A stretch of DNA of 16,334 nucleotides from Kiritimatiellia bacterium (lineage in GTDB: Bacteria; Verrucomicrobiota; Kiritimatiellia; RFP12; UBA1067), in assembly GCA_017547265.1 (NCBI GenBank), contig JAFYQC010000088.1:1-16334 (forward strand). The letters run 5' to 3'. Position numbers and translations under genes: made by a program. Positions within the stretch are counted from its first letter, which is position 1. Each line of letters starts with the position of its first letter. The notes beneath the pieces are model-generated. The model was not told the origin of the DNA. It saw only the letters and a program-made list of their open reading frames with translations, and made no database searches. Positions 1 to 7,449 of this stretch are shown here, one piece after another.

Positions 1-1
1 C

Positions 2-100
2 GAGACGGATGGCAGCACATCTGCCGCGCGATTTGCGTTCACTTTCCACACTCCGCTTGTGGCTGCTGACATCCTGCGCTTCCTTAAGGAGAAATCATGA
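2..100 (+). CDS. 3' end of an unidentified protein-coding gene (partial)
   Basis: An open frame enters from the left edge and ends at a TGA (98-100) that overlaps the ATG of the next gene as ATGA, the same junction used repeatedly in this window. The 32 visible residues end in a plausible C-terminus (FHTPLVAADILRFLKEKS). The tight coupling suggests co-translation with the ABC exporter. Too little is visible to name a family. That it is coding at all is inferred from the ATGA overlap and the open frame. The other two frames are less convincing, one of them stopping at 67-69. Confidence 0.55.
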   Translation, partial: ETDGSTSAARFAFTFHTPLVAADILRFLKEKS

Positions 101-828
101 GCGAGGGTTCGGATATTGTTCAACTCGAAGGCGTCACCCGTGTGTTTGCCGGCGCAAAGGCGGTCGACGCTCTTTCGCTGAAGTTGAAAGCCGGCGAGGT
201 CATGGGTTTTCTCGGCACCAACGGCGCCGGGAAGACCACGACGATAAAGATGATGCTCGGTCTTCTTGCCCCCACGTCCGGCACGGTCAAGGTGCTTGGC
301 GGCAATCCTTCCGATCCGCGTATCCGCGCACATATCGGCTACATGCCCGAGGTCGCGACCTACTATCCCTACCTCAACGCACGCGAACTTCTTGCGTTCT
401 ATGGCGGCATCTGCGGACTCGACGCAAAGACCGTACGCTCGCGTACTGACTCGCTTCTCGAGTCAGTCGGGCTTGCCGATGCGGCGAAGCGCCCGCTTAA
501 GACGTACTCGAAAGGGATGCTCCAGCGCGCCGGCATCGCCCAGGCGCTTCTCAACGATCCCGATCTTCTCGTCCTCGACGAGCCGTTCACCGGGCTTGAC
601 CCGCTTGCGCGAATCCATTTCCGCGAGCTTTTGCGCAATCTCAAGGAACGCGGCAAGACGATTTTCTTCTCTTCCCACGAACTTGGCGAGACCGAGCTTC
701 TCTGTGACCGCGTCGCGATAATGAAGAAGGGCCATTGCGTCTACCAGGGGCCTGTAAGGGACATCGCCGGCGACGGCGCGACAAATCTTGAGCGCCTTTT
801 CCTCAAGACGCTGGGGGAGACGAAATGA
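97..828 (+). CDS. ABC-2 type exporter, ATP-binding subunit
   Basis: This 243-residue protein is the cytoplasmic ATPase of an ABC-2 type transporter, which powers the permease encoded next. Visible motifs, in order: Walker A GTNGAGKTT at residues 40-48, Q-loop region GYMPE at 81-85, signature YSKGMLQR at 137-144, Walker B LLVLDEP at 157-163, D-loop GLD at 166-168 and switch His194 in FFSSHE. The Q-loop carries Glu where many families have Gln; this is common in ABC-2 ATPases of the 'GYLPE' type, so it is not a defect. The start is supported by AAGGAG at 86-91, five bases before the ATG. The gene overlaps the upstream frame and the permease gene by ATGA junctions. The substrate cannot be read from the sequence. 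Family assignment is secure; function beyond 'exporter ATPase' is unknown. Confidence 0.95.
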   Translation: MSEGSDIVQLEGVTRVFAGAKAVDALSLKLKAGEVMGFLGTNGAGKTTTIKMMLGLLAPTSGTVKVLGGNPSDPRIRAHIGYMPEVATYYPYLNARELLAFYGGICGLDAKTVRSRTDSLLESVGLADAAKRPLKTYSKGMLQRAGIAQALLNDPDLLVLDEPFTGLDPLARIHFRELLRNLKERGKTIFFSSHELGETELLCDRVAIMKKGHCVYQGPVRDIAGDGATNLERLFLKTLGETK

Positions 829-1604
829 AACTCTTTGCAAGACAGACTATCGCTCTCGTAAAGCTCTCGTTCATCGAACTTTGGCGCCGCAACGACGTCT
901 TCGCCCTTGTCCTTCTCGGCCTCGCGCTGATGGTGCCGCTTTCGATGGCGACTCCTTTTGGCGCTGAGGGTGCATCGCGCTATCTCGACGAAATGGCGCT
1001 CCTTCTCGTGTGGGGATTTTCGCTCTTCATCGCGCTTGGAGCGGGGCAGCGGCTCTTCCCGCCGGAATTCGAATCGCGCACGATTTATCCGCTTCTTGCA
1101 AAGCCTATTTCACGCGGCCGTCTCCTTGTCGGCAAGTATATTGGCGCGGTTGCGGCGTCTTGGTCGGCGCTTGCGTTCTTCTATGTTCTTTTCATCGCAA
1201 GCGTCCTCATGCGCGGCGGCACATTTGCCGCAGAACTGCCGCAGGCCATCGTGTTGCACTTTGCGTTTGTCGCGCTTGCCGTCGCAGTCTCGCTTCTCGG
1301 TTCGCTGCTCGTGACAGCGTCCGCGAATCTCTCGCTTTCCGCGCTTGTTCTCGTCGGCATGTTTTTCTTTGGGCGGCGTCTTCCCGAATATGCTGAAGGT
1401 CTCAATCCTGCGCTCGCGTGGGTCGTGAAGGCTGTCTACGCGATTGCGCCGCACGCTGAGTTCTTCGACATGCGCCAGCGTCTTATACACGGCTGGGGCG
1501 CAGTTAACTACGGCGTGTTTATGACAGTCCTTATCTATGCACTGTGGTATGTCTTTGTCGTTATATTGTTGGCGGATGTTGTTCTCAATCGAAAGCGGGT
1601 GTAG
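825..1604 (+). CDS. ABC-2 type exporter, permease subunit
   Basis: A 259-residue, strongly hydrophobic inner-membrane protein with about six predicted membrane segments (roughly residues 24-44, 61-81, 112-132, 144-166, 168-188 and 228-252, judged by eye). After the second segment comes FESRTIYPLLAKPISRGRL, the cytoplasmic 'E..tI..LLakPisR' stretch typical of ABC-2 permeases of the NosY/YhaP-like kind. The C-terminus ends in basic residues (LNRKRV), as expected for a cytoplasmic tail. The gene starts inside the stop of the ATPase gene (ATGA) behind GGAG at 816-819, so the two subunits are probably translationally coupled and work as a pair. The cargo is unknown. It could serve export of a lipid, ion, drug or envelope component, and the downstream His/Asp-rich protein is the only hint of metal involvement. 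Confidence 0.9.
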   Translation: MKLFARQTIALVKLSFIELWRRNDVFALVLLGLALMVPLSMATPFGAEGASRYLDEMALLLVWGFSLFIALGAGQRLFPPEFESRTIYPLLAKPISRGRLLVGKYIGAVAASWSALAFFYVLFIASVLMRGGTFAAELPQAIVLHFAFVALAVAVSLLGSLLVTASANLSLSALVLVGMFFFGRRLPEYAEGLNPALAWVVKAVYAIAPHAEFFDMRQRLIHGWGAVNYGVFMTVLIYALWYVFVVILLADVVLNRKRV

Positions 1605-1606
1605 CC

Positions 1607-2371
1607 ATGGAGAAGTATTTTGCCAACGTCCGCGTCTGTTTTCTTTTATGCCTCTGTTTAGGGCTTTGGCATGTCGTTGTACTGGCGAATCAGGGCTCGC
1701 GCCTTGGTGAGGCGATGCCGCAGGTCGTGAAGGGCGAAGGAGCTCTTGCCGTCGCGTTCGGCGACGCTCGCGAGACGATCAGTCAGGCGTTCGTCCACAA
1801 GGCAGACTCTTATTTCCACGGTGGAATCGACATGGAGTGCGATCATCTCGCGGAGCATGGACACGCCGACCACGATGATGACCATGAAGACTGCCACGAT
1901 GGGCACGATCATGATGAATCGGCGCATGACTCCTTCGACCCATGGCGCTGGATCAACTCGCATGTCCGCGCGCCAGACGTGCATCGACATCTTGGCGGTC
2001 GCGAGACGATAGAGCTTATGCCGTGGTTCTGGGCGTCCGTAAAAGCCGATCCACGCAATATTGAAGCATGGACAACGACGTGGTATATCGCGAACAACAT
2101 GATGAAGGACAAGGATCTTGCGCTACGGGTTGTCGCAGAGGGGCTTGAGAAGAATCCCGACGATCCGGAACTCCTCATTTGCCGCGGACGGACAATTTAC
2201 GACAATGGCCGCGGCGAATTCGCCGCGGCGCGAGAGGCGTTTTCGTCGGCAGTTGCGTCTGCAGGTCGTAAGTTGCAGAGTGGCGGCACTTCGGACGAGC
2301 GCATTTTGCGGGCCCGCGATTTTGCGCAGGCGTATCTTGACGAAATGGCGAAGAGGGGGGCTCGCCAGTGA
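1607..2371 (+). CDS. Membrane-anchored TPR-like protein with a His/Asp-rich segment
   Basis: 254 residues if started at the ATG two bases after the permease stop; earlier in-frame starts would run back into the permease gene. Residues 9-27 form one hydrophobic, Cys-containing segment (uncleaved anchor or signal peptide, no clear lipobox), so most of the protein should face the periplasm. Residues 77-108 hold nine His, ten Asp and two Cys, including DHDDDHED and HDGHDHDE. Next comes a conserved-looking stretch with DPWRWINSH, HRHLGG and LMPWFWASVKADPRNIEAWTT. Residues 140-250 read as helical TPR-like units (ALRVVAEGLEKNPDDPELL, then an alanine-rich helix pair). From memory, similar His-containing TPR proteins sit beside ABC-2 exporters in Planctomycetes/Verrucomicrobia; this was not checked. 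Metal binding is inference. The ribosome-binding site is weak (GCGGG at 1595-1599), so translation probably depends on coupling to the permease gene. Confidence 0.8.
   Translation: MEKYFANVRVCFLLCLCLGLWHVVVLANQGSRLGEAMPQVVKGEGALAVAFGDARETISQAFVHKADSYFHGGIDMECDHLAEHGHADHDDDHEDCHDGHDHDESAHDSFDPWRWINSHVRAPDVHRHLGGRETIELMPWFWASVKADPRNIEAWTTTWYIANNMMKDKDLALRVVAEGLEKNPDDPELLICRGRTIYDNGRGEFAAAREAFSSAVASAGRKLQSGGTSDERILRARDFAQAYLDEMAKRGARQ
1835..1930 (+). other. Low-complexity GAT/CAC-rich stretch encoding the His/Asp cluster
   Basis: The DNA is an irregular run of cac, cat, gat and gac codons with short repeated units (for example cacgatgatga and cacgatcatgatga). It encodes residues 77-108 of the TPR-like protein. 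The repetition is imperfect and in frame, so it looks like a selected acidic/His segment rather than a tandem satellite. It could vary in length between strains by slippage, which is inference. Confidence 0.7.
2208..2229. repeat. 22-bp perfect palindrome inside a coding region
   Basis: The half-site GCCGCGGCGAA is followed at once by its exact reverse complement, with the centre between 2218 and 2219 in an EcoRI-like GAATTC. It lies in the TPR-like gene and encodes GRGEFAAA. There is no loop, so as RNA it would make a poor hairpin; as DNA it could be a dimer-protein site or chance in G+C-rich coding sequence. Chance is the simpler reading. Confidence 0.6.
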
Positions 2372-3099
2372 AATACCGCTATCTATACCAGACGAAGAAC
2401 AACGAGAACAAGGAAGGCTGGATAAATGCCAAGAGCCGCGAGAACGCATACGCGGAGCTTCGCAAGGCCGGCATCCGGCCTTATCGTGTCATCGGCGACG
2501 ATCCGTTGAACTGGAGGCCATATGCCGCAGGCGTGGCGATTGTCCTTCTTGCCACCGCTCTCGCCGCCGTCCTTCTTGTCGGGCGCGAGGATAGGAGACC
2601 GCATCCGCGCACGCAACTCGTCGGCGACCGTGCTGTGATTGACGCCGGGGTTTATTCTGGCTGGACGAACGTCCTCTTTTCCGCGCTTGACCTTCGGCTT
2701 GCACTGTATGCGCAGCCAGGACGGTATGTCGATTCCCCTAAGCCGACCGAAGAGGAATGCGTTGCGCTCAAGGCCGCGCTTGACGATCCCGTTCCGTATG
2801 TCGGCGGCGAGCCTCCGGAACACCGCATGCTCAAGAACATCGTCGCGAAGATGCGCGAGGATATGCGCGCCTATATCGCAGATGGCGGTGATGTCGCGGG
2901 CTATTTCGATTTCCTTGATGAGCGCCAGTTGCAGGAGCGCGAGTTCCGCGAGAAGGCGCTTGATACGGTCTATCGTGCTCCCGAGAGCATGCGTGAACGC
3001 GCATGGCTTGGTGTCAATGCCCGCCTCAAGGACATGGGCATAGAGCCGCTTTCGCGTCCGACGGGAATTCAGGAGCTTCCCGAGGCGCAGGAGCAATGA
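2368..3099 (+). CDS. Single-pass membrane protein with a GspF/PilC-like N-terminal module
   Basis: 243 residues, starting at a GTG that overlaps the previous stop as GTGA behind a G-run at 2355-2360 with spacing of seven. Residues 2-46 (KYRYLYQTKNNENKEGWIN, then 'A.sRENAYAELRKAGIRPYRV') follow the pattern 'y.Y.a.d..G....G.i.a.s...A...Lr..Gi.p..v' seen at the N-terminus of type II secretion/type IV pilus platform proteins. The multi-helix GspF core is absent. Instead there is one membrane segment at about 52-71, followed by a charged, soluble region with no recognised motif. It is the last gene of the exporter cluster and ends 13 bases before the next gene. A regulatory or scaffold role for the exporter is possible. 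The GspF-like call is by eye and only moderately sure; the function is unknown. Confidence 0.75.
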   Translation: MKYRYLYQTKNNENKEGWINAKSRENAYAELRKAGIRPYRVIGDDPLNWRPYAAGVAIVLLATALAAVLLVGREDRRPHPRTQLVGDRAVIDAGVYSGWTNVLFSALDLRLALYAQPGRYVDSPKPTEEECVALKAALDDPVPYVGGEPPEHRMLKNIVAKMREDMRAYIADGGDVAGYFDFLDERQLQEREFREKALDTVYRAPESMRERAWLGVNARLKDMGIEPLSRPTGIQELPEAQEQ

Positions 3100-3100
3100 A

Positions 3101-3105
3101 GGAGG
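3101..3105 (+). promoter_or_regulatory. Shine-Dalgarno GGAGG fixing the start of the 918-residue protein
   Basis: GGAGG lies seven bases before the ATG at 3113 but only one base before an in-frame TTG at 3107. The spacing therefore selects the ATG. Confidence 0.8.
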
Positions 3106-3112
3106 TTTGGCC

Positions 3113-5869
3113 ATGACCGCTATTCTTGCGACATGTGCGATTTTGGCGGCGGCCTCCGTCAGCGACAGGGGCGACAAGTTTACTGACGAGGAACCAATCG
3201 CGCTCGAGCTTGGCGGAGAGATGCGACAAGTGGAGTCGTGGGGACAGAGCAAGTGGAACGGACAGGCGCTCTCGGTGACAAACGGAACGCTCGTGTTCAC
3301 CAAGTCTGTGCATGTCCACGGCGGCAAGATAAACGTCGGGCCCGATACCACGTTAAAGTTCGCGCGCGGGTGCTCCCTCGGGACCGGGCTTGGCGATGCG
3401 GGAACGCGCATCTTCGACATCGCGCCAGGTTCTCGCCTCGACATGGACGGCATCTGCTGGAACATGGACCACACGCGCGTCGTTCTGCCGAAGGGCGCAG
3501 AGTGGAACGCCGACCTTGAGCACTTCGAGCTCGCGGGAGCGATGAAGGACAATCTCTGGGATATTGCGGGCCGTGCCTCCTTCCCACGCGGCATACGGCC
3601 CGCCAAAGGCGACTGGGGCCACGCGCTCAAGGTCGTGCTGCACGAAGGAGGGGAGCTTCTTCTCGGCGGGCCCGTCTCGACGAACGGCACAAAGAAGTGC
3701 CGCATCGAGGTCGTTCTCGAGGGTGGCGTGGTCACGCTTTTCTGGAATGCGCAGATAGTCCCCGGCCTCGTTCGGCTCGCTCCCGGCGCAAAGGTCGAAG
3801 TTCGCGTGGCCAAGGGCGTGGAGTTCGACGAGGCTGCGATTGTCGTTCCAGATGACGCGACCCTTGCGGTGACGCGCGATGTCCCCGTGCCGGAGGGGCT
3901 GCCTTTGCGTTATTCGTTGACGGTGAAATACGATAGGACGGGGCGTAGCTGGTGGATCTACGCCGATGCCTACAAGGATGAAATCGTCGAATGGCGCGTG
4001 ACCTACCCGAATCCCGACGTTGAGGCAGAAGCAAAGACCGAGACCGCGAAGCCGACCGACACGGTGTTCCGCCGCCGCTTTCCGAAAGGCGCGGGGCCGT
4101 GGAAGGTTACGGTCGAGATAACGAACAAGAAGGGCGACAAGGATGTCCAGACTGTCACAGTGTCGCGACCGGAGAAGGTCGTAGTGCAGCCAGCTCCGAA
4201 CGAGCTCGTGATGGTAGGGCAATGTGGCTACGGCGAAGCAACGAACCTTGTGCGTGACATCCTCAAGGACGATCTCTGCAACCTCTACGTCGGTTGGGAC
4301 GGTGCCGCGAAGACACTGCCTCGGAAAGCTCCCGAGGACATCCAGGAGGAATGGGCGCGGGCGATCAAGGACCGCAAGATGTGGTCGATGAGCATTTATG
4401 CCGGCGACGACGATAAGCTGCAGAAGGAGATCAGCGACGCCTACGAGGGGCGCTATCTCGGCAATAACTGCGGCGAGTATGCGAGCTTCATGTATCAGGG
4501 CCGCAAGGAGTGCGGAATACCGATGGACCTCGACCTCGTGTCGGCGAGAGACCGTTTCGTAAACCGCTACTGTGGCAAGGCCGGTTTTGGCTGGCTTGCG
4601 AATTTCCCGTTTGTGTTCTCCACGTGCGGCGCGGCGCTTTCGTGCTACGAGCTCGCGGGTGGAATAGACTTCATCTGCAACGAGCAGTGGGCCATTGGCG
4701 CGATGAATGTCGCCCACACGTCGGCTGAGGCGCGCGGCGCGGCGCGCAAGTGGGGCCCCGAGTACTGGTGTGCGTGGAACGCCCATGAGTGGCAGACGTG
4801 CGGCATACCCTACCGCACCAATCAGAAGTACGACTCGTGCCTCGTTGGGTTCCTGCAGGAATACGTCTTCGGCACGTCGATGATAGTGCTGGAGTCGGGT
4901 GCGCAGGGCAAGCAGGCGTGGCAGTACACCTCAGACGTGCGCGGCCAGCCGAAGGAGGAGCGTGCCAAGGAGGGGTATGATGGCTATGTCGCGCAGCACT
5001 ATCGCGACGTGACGAAGAAGTTCTACGAATGGGTGAAGGCGAATCCGCGCGACAAGGGCACGCCGGAGACGAAGATTGCGATGGCGCTCGGCAACCTCGA
5101 CGCCTATCTTGGTCAGAACGGCGGCTTCACCGTATGGAGCCAGCACGACAACGCCCAGACGAACTCGGCGCTATGGAAGTATGGTGCGCCGGAGAAAACA
5201 CAGGCGCTGATCGAGGACATCTTCTTCCCGCGCCCGAAGGACCTTATAGAACCGTTTGACAACTGCTGGCTTGCCGGTACCCCTTACGGCCAGGTCGACG
5301 TGATGCAGATTGACGATGATTCTTCGATTGCGGATCTTAGGCGCTACGAATTGCTCGTGTTCGGCGGGTGGAATACAATGACGCCGCACGTGAAGGACTT
5401 GCTCGAGCGCTATGTCAATGCTGGCGGCACTCTCGTAATCTCTCGCCCCGAGCTCACTACGCGACTCGATCGTGACTTCATCAACTATAAAGACGCTGAT
5501 CTCATGGCGCCGTTCTGTTTCCTGCCGCCTGAGGGGAAGGACGATGCGTTCATCGAGAAGCAGTTCGGCAAGGGGCGCTATTTCCTGTTCACAGGCCGCA
5601 AGTTCCCGGCCGCGACGAAGGAGGGGCGTGCCGCGTATGAAGCGCTTGTACGGCGCCTCGCTTCCGAAGTGAAGCAGACTGTGCGCCTTTTGGGCGATGG
5701 CGATACGCCGCCGCCGGACTGCATCACCTACGCTGTCTACCAGAACAAGATGTACTTCCTCAACATGGACACTCGCCGCGAACGGAAGTTCGCGTACGAA
5801 ATCGAAGGTAAGCGTTCCGAAATGACGCTCGCCCCGTGCGAAATCAAGGTCGTCGACAGGAGAGAATAA
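3113..5869 (+). CDS. Large exported multidomain protein, probable glycoside hydrolase-like
   Basis: 918 residues. The first 17 or so residues (MTAILATCAILAAASVS) form a short hydrophobic leader without basic residues, so export is likely but the signal is atypical. Residues about 35-260 are beta-rich and resemble a ligand-binding or autotransporter-like scaffold (VHVHGGKINVGPDTTLKFA). A second beta-sandwich-like part follows to about 370. Residues about 375-720 look like an alpha/beta barrel with candidate acids in NNCGEY (Glu455) and FICNEQW (Glu524). Residues about 740-850 contain YELLVFGGW (745-753) and YVNAGGTLVIS (767-777), a pattern seen in the glutamine-amidotransferase-like domain of GH42-type beta-galactosidases. 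A short beta-rich tail, as in clan-A glycosidases, completes it. Overall it reads as an extracellular carbohydrate-active enzyme of no family I can name; the acids are candidates only. It is followed after four bases by the beta-helix protein, supporting a joint role. Confidence 0.8.
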   Translation: MTAILATCAILAAASVSDRGDKFTDEEPIALELGGEMRQVESWGQSKWNGQALSVTNGTLVFTKSVHVHGGKINVGPDTTLKFARGCSLGTGLGDAGTRIFDIAPGSRLDMDGICWNMDHTRVVLPKGAEWNADLEHFELAGAMKDNLWDIAGRASFPRGIRPAKGDWGHALKVVLHEGGELLLGGPVSTNGTKKCRIEVVLEGGVVTLFWNAQIVPGLVRLAPGAKVEVRVAKGVEFDEAAIVVPDDATLAVTRDVPVPEGLPLRYSLTVKYDRTGRSWWIYADAYKDEIVEWRVTYPNPDVEAEAKTETAKPTDTVFRRRFPKGAGPWKVTVEITNKKGDKDVQTVTVSRPEKVVVQPAPNELVMVGQCGYGEATNLVRDILKDDLCNLYVGWDGAAKTLPRKAPEDIQEEWARAIKDRKMWSMSIYAGDDDKLQKEISDAYEGRYLGNNCGEYASFMYQGRKECGIPMDLDLVSARDRFVNRYCGKAGFGWLANFPFVFSTCGAALSCYELAGGIDFICNEQWAIGAMNVAHTSAEARGAARKWGPEYWCAWNAHEWQTCGIPYRTNQKYDSCLVGFLQEYVFGTSMIVLESGAQGKQAWQYTSDVRGQPKEERAKEGYDGYVAQHYRDVTKKFYEWVKANPRDKGTPETKIAMALGNLDAYLGQNGGFTVWSQHDNAQTNSALWKYGAPEKTQALIEDIFFPRPKDLIEPFDNCWLAGTPYGQVDVMQIDDDSSIADLRRYELLVFGGWNTMTPHVKDLLERYVNAGGTLVISRPELTTRLDRDFINYKDADLMAPFCFLPPEGKDDAFIEKQFGKGRYFLFTGRKFPAATKEGRAAYEALVRRLASEVKQTVRLLGDGDTPPPDCITYAVYQNKMYFLNMDTRRERKFAYEIEGKRSEMTLAPCEIKVVDRRE

Positions 5870-5873
5870 GCGC

Positions 5874-7394
5874 ATGAAGACGTTGTCGTCGGTTTTTGCA
5901 GTCGTCTGGTGCGGCGCGGCTTTTGCAGGAGCGACTGTCGAATACGAGCAGTTTGGTGCGAAGGGTGACGGCAAGACCGACGACCGTGCGGCCATAATTG
6001 CCGCGCACGAGGCCGCAAACCGATTGGGCGCGAGCGTCAGGGCGAAGGACGGCGCTACCTACTATGTGGCTTCGGACGTGGGTACTGCTGTCGTTAAGAC
6101 CGACGTCGACTTCGGAACGGCAAAGTTCGTCATCGACGATACGAATGTCGAGAAGATACGCTCGCCGCTCTTTTGCGTCGAGGCGGGGTCTCCGAAGTTC
6201 TCCGTGGAGGGCGTCAAGTCGCTTAAGAAGGGGCAGACGAATCTCGGCGTGCGGCTTCCATCGGCTTGCCTCGTGAAGGTCGTTGACAACAAGGTGAAGC
6301 GCTACATACGCTTTGGGCCGAACCAGGACAATGGTCACGACCAGCAGGAGATGCTCATTGTTTCTAAAGAAGGCGAGATAGACGGGATCGCTCCGCTACT
6401 CTGGGACTATCCCGAGATTACTGCCATCGAGGCGTTTCCGCTAGATGACGCGACTTTGATGATAAAGGGCGGCGTGTTCGTCACGATTGCGAACCAGGCC
6501 GAGTCGCGGTATCGCTACCACAGCCGCGGCATTGTCGTGAACCGTTCCAATGTCGTCGTGTCAGGGCTTCGCCACGAAATCGTCGGAGAGCTTGATCACG
6601 GCGCGCCGTACTCGGGGTTTATCGTCATCTCGCATTGCGCCAACGTTGCGGTCAAGGGGTGCGTCCTGTCCGGGCACCGCACCTACAAGACGATAGGGTC
6701 TGCGAACGTTCCCGTGCCTATGGGCTCCTATGACCTGAGCGTAGGCAACGCGGTCAACGTATCGTTCATCGACTCTCGTCAGATCACGGACATCAACGAC
6801 TCGCGGTATTGGGGCATATTTGGCTCAAACTATTGCAAGAACATCCTCTTCGACGGCTGCGAGCTCTCGCGTTTCGACGCTCACATGGGCGTGGCCAACG
6901 CGACGATCCGAAACTCGAAGCTTGGCTACATGGGCATCCATGCGATTGGCTTTGGCACTTTTCTCGTCGAGAACACGACCGTGTCTTCGCAATGCTTTGT
7001 GGAGCTGCGTCCCGACTACGGCAGCACATGGGACGGAGACTTTGTCATCAGGAACTGCACGTTCGTTCCGCTTGGCGGGAAGTCGAAGGCGGGCAGCGTC
7101 TTCGCTGGGAAGAACGACGGCCAGCATGACTTCGGATACGCGTGCATGCTGCCGAGGAAGATCACGATCGACGGCCTTTTTGTCGATGATGTAAACCACC
7201 CAGAGAATTATGCAGGACCAACCATCTTCGGCGACTTTAATCCGAAGATGAAAGACGAGTCGTATGTGGAGAAGTTTCCGTATGCTCCGACCGGTGAGGT
7301 TTTCCTCTCGAACGTTCGCACCGCGAGCGCAAAGCCGCTTGTTGTCAGTCCGAACGAGTGGATGTTCCGCAACACGAAGATCGTGTGCAAGTAG
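5874..7394 (+). CDS. Exported pectate-lyase-superfamily right-handed beta-helix protein
   Basis: 506 residues with a classical signal peptide (MKTLSSVFAVVWCGAAFA, likely cleaved after residue 18). The mature N-terminus carries the superfamily opening motif FGAKGDGKTDDRAAI at residues 27-41, known from polygalacturonases, pectate lyases, phage tailspikes and epimerases (Pectate_lyase_3 type). The middle and C-terminal parts show short repeating beta-strand turns with Asn, Val and Gly (NVVVSGLRH, NVAVKGCVLSG, NILFDGCELS, TIRNSKLG, FVIRNCTF), as expected of parallel beta-helix rungs. The exact chemistry (lyase, hydrolase or non-catalytic binding) cannot be set, since no family-defining catalytic cluster was recognised. 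The start is supported by AGGAG at 5858-5862. It lies four bases after the 918-residue gene, so both are probably expressed together for polysaccharide breakdown outside the cytoplasm. Confidence 0.88.
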   Translation: MKTLSSVFAVVWCGAAFAGATVEYEQFGAKGDGKTDDRAAIIAAHEAANRLGASVRAKDGATYYVASDVGTAVVKTDVDFGTAKFVIDDTNVEKIRSPLFCVEAGSPKFSVEGVKSLKKGQTNLGVRLPSACLVKVVDNKVKRYIRFGPNQDNGHDQQEMLIVSKEGEIDGIAPLLWDYPEITAIEAFPLDDATLMIKGGVFVTIANQAESRYRYHSRGIVVNRSNVVVSGLRHEIVGELDHGAPYSGFIVISHCANVAVKGCVLSGHRTYKTIGSANVPVPMGSYDLSVGNAVNVSFIDSRQITDINDSRYWGIFGSNYCKNILFDGCELSRFDAHMGVANATIRNSKLGYMGIHAIGFGTFLVENTTVSSQCFVELRPDYGSTWDGDFVIRNCTFVPLGGKSKAGSVFAGKNDGQHDFGYACMLPRKITIDGLFVDDVNHPENYAGPTIFGDFNPKMKDESYVEKFPYAPTGEVFLSNVRTASAKPLVVSPNEWMFRNTKIVCK

Positions 7395-7410
7395 CCGCCT
7401 GGGCGATTTA

Positions 7411-7419
7411 TGCTATAAT
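7411..7419 (+). promoter_or_regulatory. Extended -10 promoter for the M16 peptidase-murF-bio operon
   Basis: The sequence TGCTATAAT has a consensus -10 hexamer (7414-7419) with the TG of an extended -10 one base upstream. No good -35 is visible at 16-18 bases, as is usual for extended -10 promoters. Transcription would start near 7426, only about 25 bases before the favoured ATG at 7450 and after the upstream ATG at 7429 is all but excluded. It lies in the 55-base gap after the beta-helix gene, the only real intergenic gap in the first half of the window. Confidence 0.75.
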
Positions 7420-7449
7420 GTCATCTAAATGCAAGCAAGGCAATCATCG

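Noticed and set aside
9..449. Plus-strand frame overlapping the ABC ATPase start
   Set aside because: Out of frame with the ATPase, whose motifs are complete; composition is Arg/His/Ser-rich and typical of a shadow frame.
2383..3813. Long minus-strand open frame (about 476 codons)
   Set aside because: It lies antisense to two well-supported genes with signals and ribosome-binding sites, is Arg/Pro/Ser-rich, matches no family and arises from the G+C-rich codon pattern of the plus strand.
3353..4786. Long minus-strand open frame (about 477 codons)
   Set aside because: Antisense shadow of the 918-residue gene; composition rich in Arg and His with no recognisable domain.
7395..7449. Possible BirA/biotin operator at the bio operon promoter
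   Set aside because: No inverted repeat of the BirA type and no riboswitch-sized leader is present in the 55 bases.
7429..7449. Upstream ATG as start of the M16 peptidase
   Set aside because: It would sit about three bases after the predicted transcription start without a ribosome-binding site, whereas 7450 has AAGG at suitable spacing; a leaderless start cannot be fully excluded.
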